From Porphyromonas sp. (GTDB taxonomy: Bacteria; Bacteroidota; Bacteroidia; Bacteroidales; Porphyromonadaceae), in NCBI GenBank assembly GCA_029983495.1, contig JASBZJ010000096.1:1-7477 (forward strand): a stretch of 7,477 nucleotides of DNA, given 5' to 3'. The position numbers and the translations under genes were made by a program. The notes under the pieces are model-generated. The model made no database searches, was not told the DNA's origin, and saw nothing but the letters and a program-made list of their open reading frames with translations. Each line of letters opens with the position of its first letter. Position 1 is the stretch's first letter. Positions 5,365-7,477 of the stretch are shown here, in pieces.

Positions 5365-6759
5365 GTGAACAAGTATTTAACGAGTGGAGAATTTAAAGGT
5401 TCCCACTCGTTTTTTATTCATTTGTTCATTACACGCACTGTGGCTGGGTTAGGGCTTTCCGACAGAGTTTGGAACTATACCAACCAATTCCAAAACGAAA
5501 TAGAAACAGCCATTGCTGAAATGATGGCAACCGGTGAAGGGGCGCAACACCTCGCTACACGACTGAAACAGTACCTCAAAGAACCGAACAAACGCTTCCG
5601 AAGAGTACGAAACAAACAAGGAAAACTCGTACTTTCAAAAACCGCCAAAGCTTACAGCCCCGGAAAAGGCATTTATCGAAGCAGCTACAAAAACGCCCGA
5701 AGATTAGCCGTTACCGAAGGAAACATGGCATTCCATACCGCCGACCATAACCGCTGGCAACAGCTCGATTTTGTCGTAGGGTTCAAAGTGATACGAAGCA
5801 ACACCGAGTACGACTGTAAGGTTTGCGAAATGCTCGCAGGTAATTACCCGAAAGAGTTCTTGTTCACAGGCTGGCACCCACACTGCAGATGTAGTGCCAT
5901 AGCTATTCTCAAAACCCCCGAAGAAATCAAACAAAGCATCAACGATATACGCAACGGCAAAAAACCATCAACGCAAAGCCGTAACCAAGTTACCGAATTG
6001 CCACAAGGCTTCATTCAATGGCAAAGCACATACCAACACAAAATCACTTCCTCGCTCGCTACAAACACAGCCCCAATCTTCGTCCGTGATAACGCACAAC
6101 TCATTCTCGCAAAACCAATTACCACAATTATAGGAAAGAAAGAGAAACTGCCGGAATCTCCTTTCGCAAAAGTAAGGAGCGACCCAATGGGCATTGGATC
6201 TATTGTTGACTTTGTAGCCTACCGGAAGGATAACAGAAGCTTAAAGCAACGAGAAAAGGCTTTCCGCAAGGTACTACAATCAGAGATACACCATACAGAC
6301 AGAAATGGGGCTATCGTTATGGTTGGTGCAAAGCCTACAGAAACAGAACTACACACGGCAGGAAAACTAGTACGGGCTAAAAATGGGTACAACACCATTT
6401 TTATAAGTCAACACCAAGTAGAAGGAATAAAAAAAATATTGGGAATCAAGAATAAAACCAACGCTGATATACTTCTTGTGGACAAGAAAACTTTTGTATC
6501 TCGACTAGCAGACATTAAGACTGTAGGAAACGCATCCCGAGAGACTATCAAAGCACACATAATGAAAGGTTCAGAACAAGCACCTGTGGTTGTCCTAGAC
6601 ATACAAGGACAAGTGAAGCGATTTGACCTTATCAAGGGTATACGTGACGGCTGGTGCAAGAACACAAAATCAGTAATACTCAACTATAAAGGGCAATGGT
6701 ATGAGATAAGCAAGAGAGAGGTATTTAGGGGGAAATGGTTAGAAAACAATATCAGATAA
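5365..6759 (+). CDS. MuF-type minor head protein with C-terminal PD-(D/E)XK toxin domain, N-terminally truncated
   Basis: Residues about 28-185 are a phage Mu gpF/SPP1 gp7-like minor head domain. They show GLGLSDRVWNYTNQF (28-42), QYLKEPNKRFRRVR (69-82), YRSSYKNARRL (104-114) and a metal-like cluster of Cys151, Cys154 and H-P-H-C-R-C (171-176). A linker with LPQGFIQWQS and IFVRDN (212-243) leads to a C-terminal domain of about 200 residues. There Glu328 (ELHTAGKLVRA), Asp368 (NADIL), D383-I-K385 (LADIKTVGN) and Gln405 before a VVVLD strand reproduce the E...D...(D/E)xK...Q order of CdiA-type tRNase toxins. MuF proteins with variable toxin C-termini are a known class of phage polymorphic toxins. 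GTG 5365 follows a stop directly, and the first 27 codons cross a terminator and match nothing, so the native N-terminus (probably 100 or more residues) is lost. Nuclease type and target are inferred. Confidence 0.82.
   Translation: MNKYLTSGEFKGSHSFFIHLFITRTVAGLGLSDRVWNYTNQFQNEIETAIAEMMATGEGAQHLATRLKQYLKEPNKRFRRVRNKQGKLVLSKTAKAYSPGKGIYRSSYKNARRLAVTEGNMAFHTADHNRWQQLDFVVGFKVIRSNTEYDCKVCEMLAGNYPKEFLFTGWHPHCRCSAIAILKTPEEIKQSINDIRNGKKPSTQSRNQVTELPQGFIQWQSTYQHKITSSLATNTAPIFVRDNAQLILAKPITTIIGKKEKLPESPFAKVRSDPMGIGSIVDFVAYRKDNRSLKQREKAFRKVLQSEIHHTDRNGAIVMVGAKPTETELHTAGKLVRAKNGYNTIFISQHQVEGIKKILGIKNKTNADILLVDKKTFVSRLADIKTVGNASRETIKAHIMKGSEQAPVVVLDIQGQVKRFDLIKGIRDGWCKNTKSVILNYKGQWYEISKREVFRGKWLENNIR
5379..5415 (+). 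terminator. Strong intrinsic terminator inside the predicted MuF start region
   Basis: AACGAGTGG (5379-5387) pairs perfectly with CCACTCGTT (5403-5411) around a 15-base loop, with TTTTTT at 5410-5415. It lies within the first 17 codons of the MuF frame. This supports the view that the true gene does not begin at 5365 and that this segment was intergenic before a deletion. Confidence 0.7.
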
Positions 6760-6794
6760 AAAACAGAGCTGGTGTACGAATGTACATCAGCTCT
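6758..6794 (-). terminator. Minus-strand intrinsic terminator converging on the MuF stop
   Basis: AGAGCTGGTGTAC (6765-6777) pairs with GTACATCAGCTCT (6782-6794), 13 pairs with one wobble, around a four-base loop. Six A's at 6758-6763 become a six-T run on the minus strand right after the hairpin, overlapping the toxin stop codon. On the plus strand only ACTATA follows, so the polarity favours minus-strand transcripts, though the stem could also protect the MuF mRNA 3' end. Confidence 0.65.
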
Positions 6795-6812
6795 ACTATA
6801 CAGATCGTTTTA

Positions 6813-6829
6813 GTACAGGTGACCTATAC
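6813..6829. promoter_or_regulatory. 17-base dyad, possible operator
   Basis: GTACAGGTGACCTATAC reads as two half-sites, GTACAGGT and ACCTATAC, symmetric about G6821 with a single mismatch. The centre leaves no loop, so it cannot form an RNA hairpin and is better explained as a dimeric protein-binding site. It lies downstream of both nearby promoters, which weakens the case. Confidence 0.22.
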
Positions 6830-6949
6830 CCCCACGCCCATCGTCTGCACTACTCTAAAGAAGTAGTGTTGGCGTTTCATAGCCAAATGCGTGGATAAGA
6901 GTTTTCTAACGTTGCCCAGCCAACGGCTACTCACTAATGAGTAGCACCA

Positions 6950-6977
6950 CAAAGATACAAAAAAGCATACAAGCAAA
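6950..6977 (-). promoter_or_regulatory. Minus-strand promoter for the candidate small RNA
   Basis: Read on the minus strand, TATCTTTG (6957 to 6950) matches TAnnTTTG, and TTTG (6977 to 6974) is an exact -33 element. The 16-base spacer is slightly short of the usual 17-23. Confidence 0.45.
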
Positions 6978-6993
6978 ATACCCAATTCCACGC

Positions 6994-7001
6994 TACCTTT
7001 G
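6994..7001 (+). promoter_or_regulatory. Promoter -7 element of the tape-measure gene
   Basis: TACCTTTG matches the Bacteroidota -7 consensus and is identical to the element at 471-478. No good TTTG is seen 17-23 bases upstream. Transcription from about 7008 would give a short A/C-rich leader before the ATG at 7034. Confidence 0.45.
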
Positions 7002-7033
7002 CAACAAGTAACAAAACACACAAAACACACGAT

Positions 7034-7411
7034 ATGGCAAAACTAAACTTTACTGTAGGAGCCGACACAAGCGAAATACAGCGCAAAATAAAAGAAGTTA
7101 AACAAGGATTGCAAAGCACAGCTAATGTAGCAGAAACAAGCGGTGAAGCCATAAACCAAGCGTTCAGAAAAGCGGGTACCGCCGTAGCCGCTTTCTTTAC
7201 CCTCAATGCGGCAAAGGACTTCGCAACACAAATGGCAAGAGTCAGGGGCGAATACCAACAAATGGAAATAGCTTTTAACACAATGCTCGGAAGCAAGCAA
7301 AAAGCCGACAAACTGATGAACCAACTCAAAGAAACCGCCCTTTCAACACCTTTTGAAATGATGGAAATTGTAGGGGGGGGATCTGCGTGTCCGCCCGTTG
7401 GTGTACCATGA
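7034..7411 (+). pseudogene. Phage tape-measure protein, N-terminal part only
   Basis: The tape-measure protein sets tail length and is among the longest phage proteins. Residues 1-113 fit its N-terminus: LNFTVGADTSEIQRKI (4-19), a coiled-coil-like region, then the family segment EYQQMEIAFNTMLG (75-88) followed by TALSTPFEMMEIV (101-113). In related proteins this segment continues into a GAKQLLA-type motif. Here the frame instead enters a GC-rich palindromic repeat at about 7370, reads GGGSACPPVGVP and ends at TGA 7409-7411. The gene is thus cut to 125 residues. Either a repeat element is inserted and the gene resumes beyond the window, or the prophage ends here. It has its own promoter motif 33 bases upstream. 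Confidence 0.68.
7368..7397. repeat. REP-like palindromic repeat, copy 1
   Basis: TTGTAGGGG introduces a GC-rich inverted repeat whose right arm is GTCCGCCC (7388-7395) and whose left arm is a degraded GGGGGGAT. The loop is CTGCGT. It interrupts the tape-measure frame. Compared with copy 2 it has a C-to-G change and one extra G in the left arm. Confidence 0.7.
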
Positions 7412-7454
7412 TTTACCATGTTTCGTAATATTGTTTTTGTTCGATGGCGAGCAT

Positions 7455-7477
7455 TTGTAGGGGCGGACCTGCGTGTC
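7455..7477. repeat. REP-like palindromic repeat, copy 2, cut by the window end
   Basis: TTGTAGGGGCGGACCTGCGT repeats the first copy 87 bases downstream and continues into GTC at the last base. The left arm GGGCGGAC is intact here. The right arm lies beyond the window. The 57 bases between the copies hold no gene. Confidence 0.7.

Larger units (their letters stand above)
6758..6945 (-). ncRNA. Candidate minus-strand structured small RNA next to the toxin gene
   Basis: No convincing coding frame occupies 6760-7033. Six hairpins can be drawn. 6926-6933/6938-6945 has eight pairs and a tetraloop. 6910-6914/6921-6925 has five pairs and stacks directly on it. 6848-6854/6862-6868 has seven pairs and 6869-6873/6882-6886 has five, the two being adjacent. 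Both of these are enclosed by CCACGC 6832-6837 with GCGTGG 6889-6894, forming a three-way junction. The last is the 13-pair terminator at 6765-6794. A TATCTTTG motif on the minus strand (6957 to 6950) would start transcription near 6944, at the first hairpin, giving an RNA of about 187 bases. Paired elements alone do not fix the strand; the promoter and T-run do. Family unknown. Confidence 0.42.

Noticed and set aside
6765..6945. tRNA, integron attC site or group II intron domain
   Set aside because: No cloverleaf or T-loop, no paired GTTRRRY/RYYYAAC core sites and no domain V consensus could be found.
6824..7030. Minus-strand frame of 68 codons across the structured region
   Set aside because: Cys/Val/Phe-rich translation with no recognisable pattern. 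Its start lies upstream of the minus-strand promoter motif, and the region is better explained as RNA.
6934..7419. Minus-strand frame of 161 codons opposite the tape-measure start
   Set aside because: It mirrors a plus-strand frame with clear tape-measure features and begins inside the palindromic repeat.
7366..7477. CRISPR array
   Set aside because: Only two imperfect palindromic copies with an oversized 57-base gap and no Cas genes; an interspersed palindromic repeat fits better.

Overview
The window reads as chromosomal DNA of a member of the Bacteroidales/Bacteroidota joined to a decayed prophage. The evidence is the AT-rich composition, initiation regions without Shine-Dalgarno sequences, several matches to the Bacteroidota -7 promoter element TAnnTTTG, and the gene run Rossmann/DUF2520 protein - KdsC-type phosphatase - Maf, an order I know from Bacteroidales.

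Positions 1-4048 are ordinary housekeeping DNA, all on the + strand. They hold the 3' part of folB (folate synthesis), a 293-base gap with a promoter-like site and a possible small structured RNA, a DUF2520 protein, a KdsC-like HAD phosphatase (Kdo/LPS sugar pathway), maf (house-cleaning nucleotide pyrophosphatase) and a MATE efflux pump. The MATE gene is interrupted by one in-frame TAA at codon 373, in an otherwise continuous 445-residue frame.

Positions 4049-7372 are phage-derived and appear badly eroded. In order they hold a start-less gene fragment, an 80-residue unknown protein, the N-terminal piece of a small-terminase-like protein, a HicB-like antitoxin split by a frameshift, an orphan C-terminal tail, a MuF-type minor head protein, a structure-rich non-coding stretch and the N-terminus of a tape-measure protein. 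Large terminase, complete portal, capsid, sheath and tube genes are absent, so this is not a functional phage.

The most interesting element is the MuF protein (5365-6759). Its C-terminal half has the residue pattern of a PD-(D/E)XK, CdiA-like toxin nuclease, which makes it a MuF polymorphic toxin. No immunity gene lies downstream. Instead a roughly 190-base region (6758-6945) holds six hairpins, a minus-strand Bacteroidota promoter motif at one end and a strong minus-strand terminator at the other, converging on the toxin gene's stop codon. This looks like an undescribed phage-borne small RNA.

From about 7370 the tape-measure frame runs into GC-rich palindromic repeats (GGGCGGAC / GTCCGCCC type), two copies 87 bases apart, the second cut by the window end. 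The prophage remnant is therefore interrupted or ended by an interspersed repeat array.
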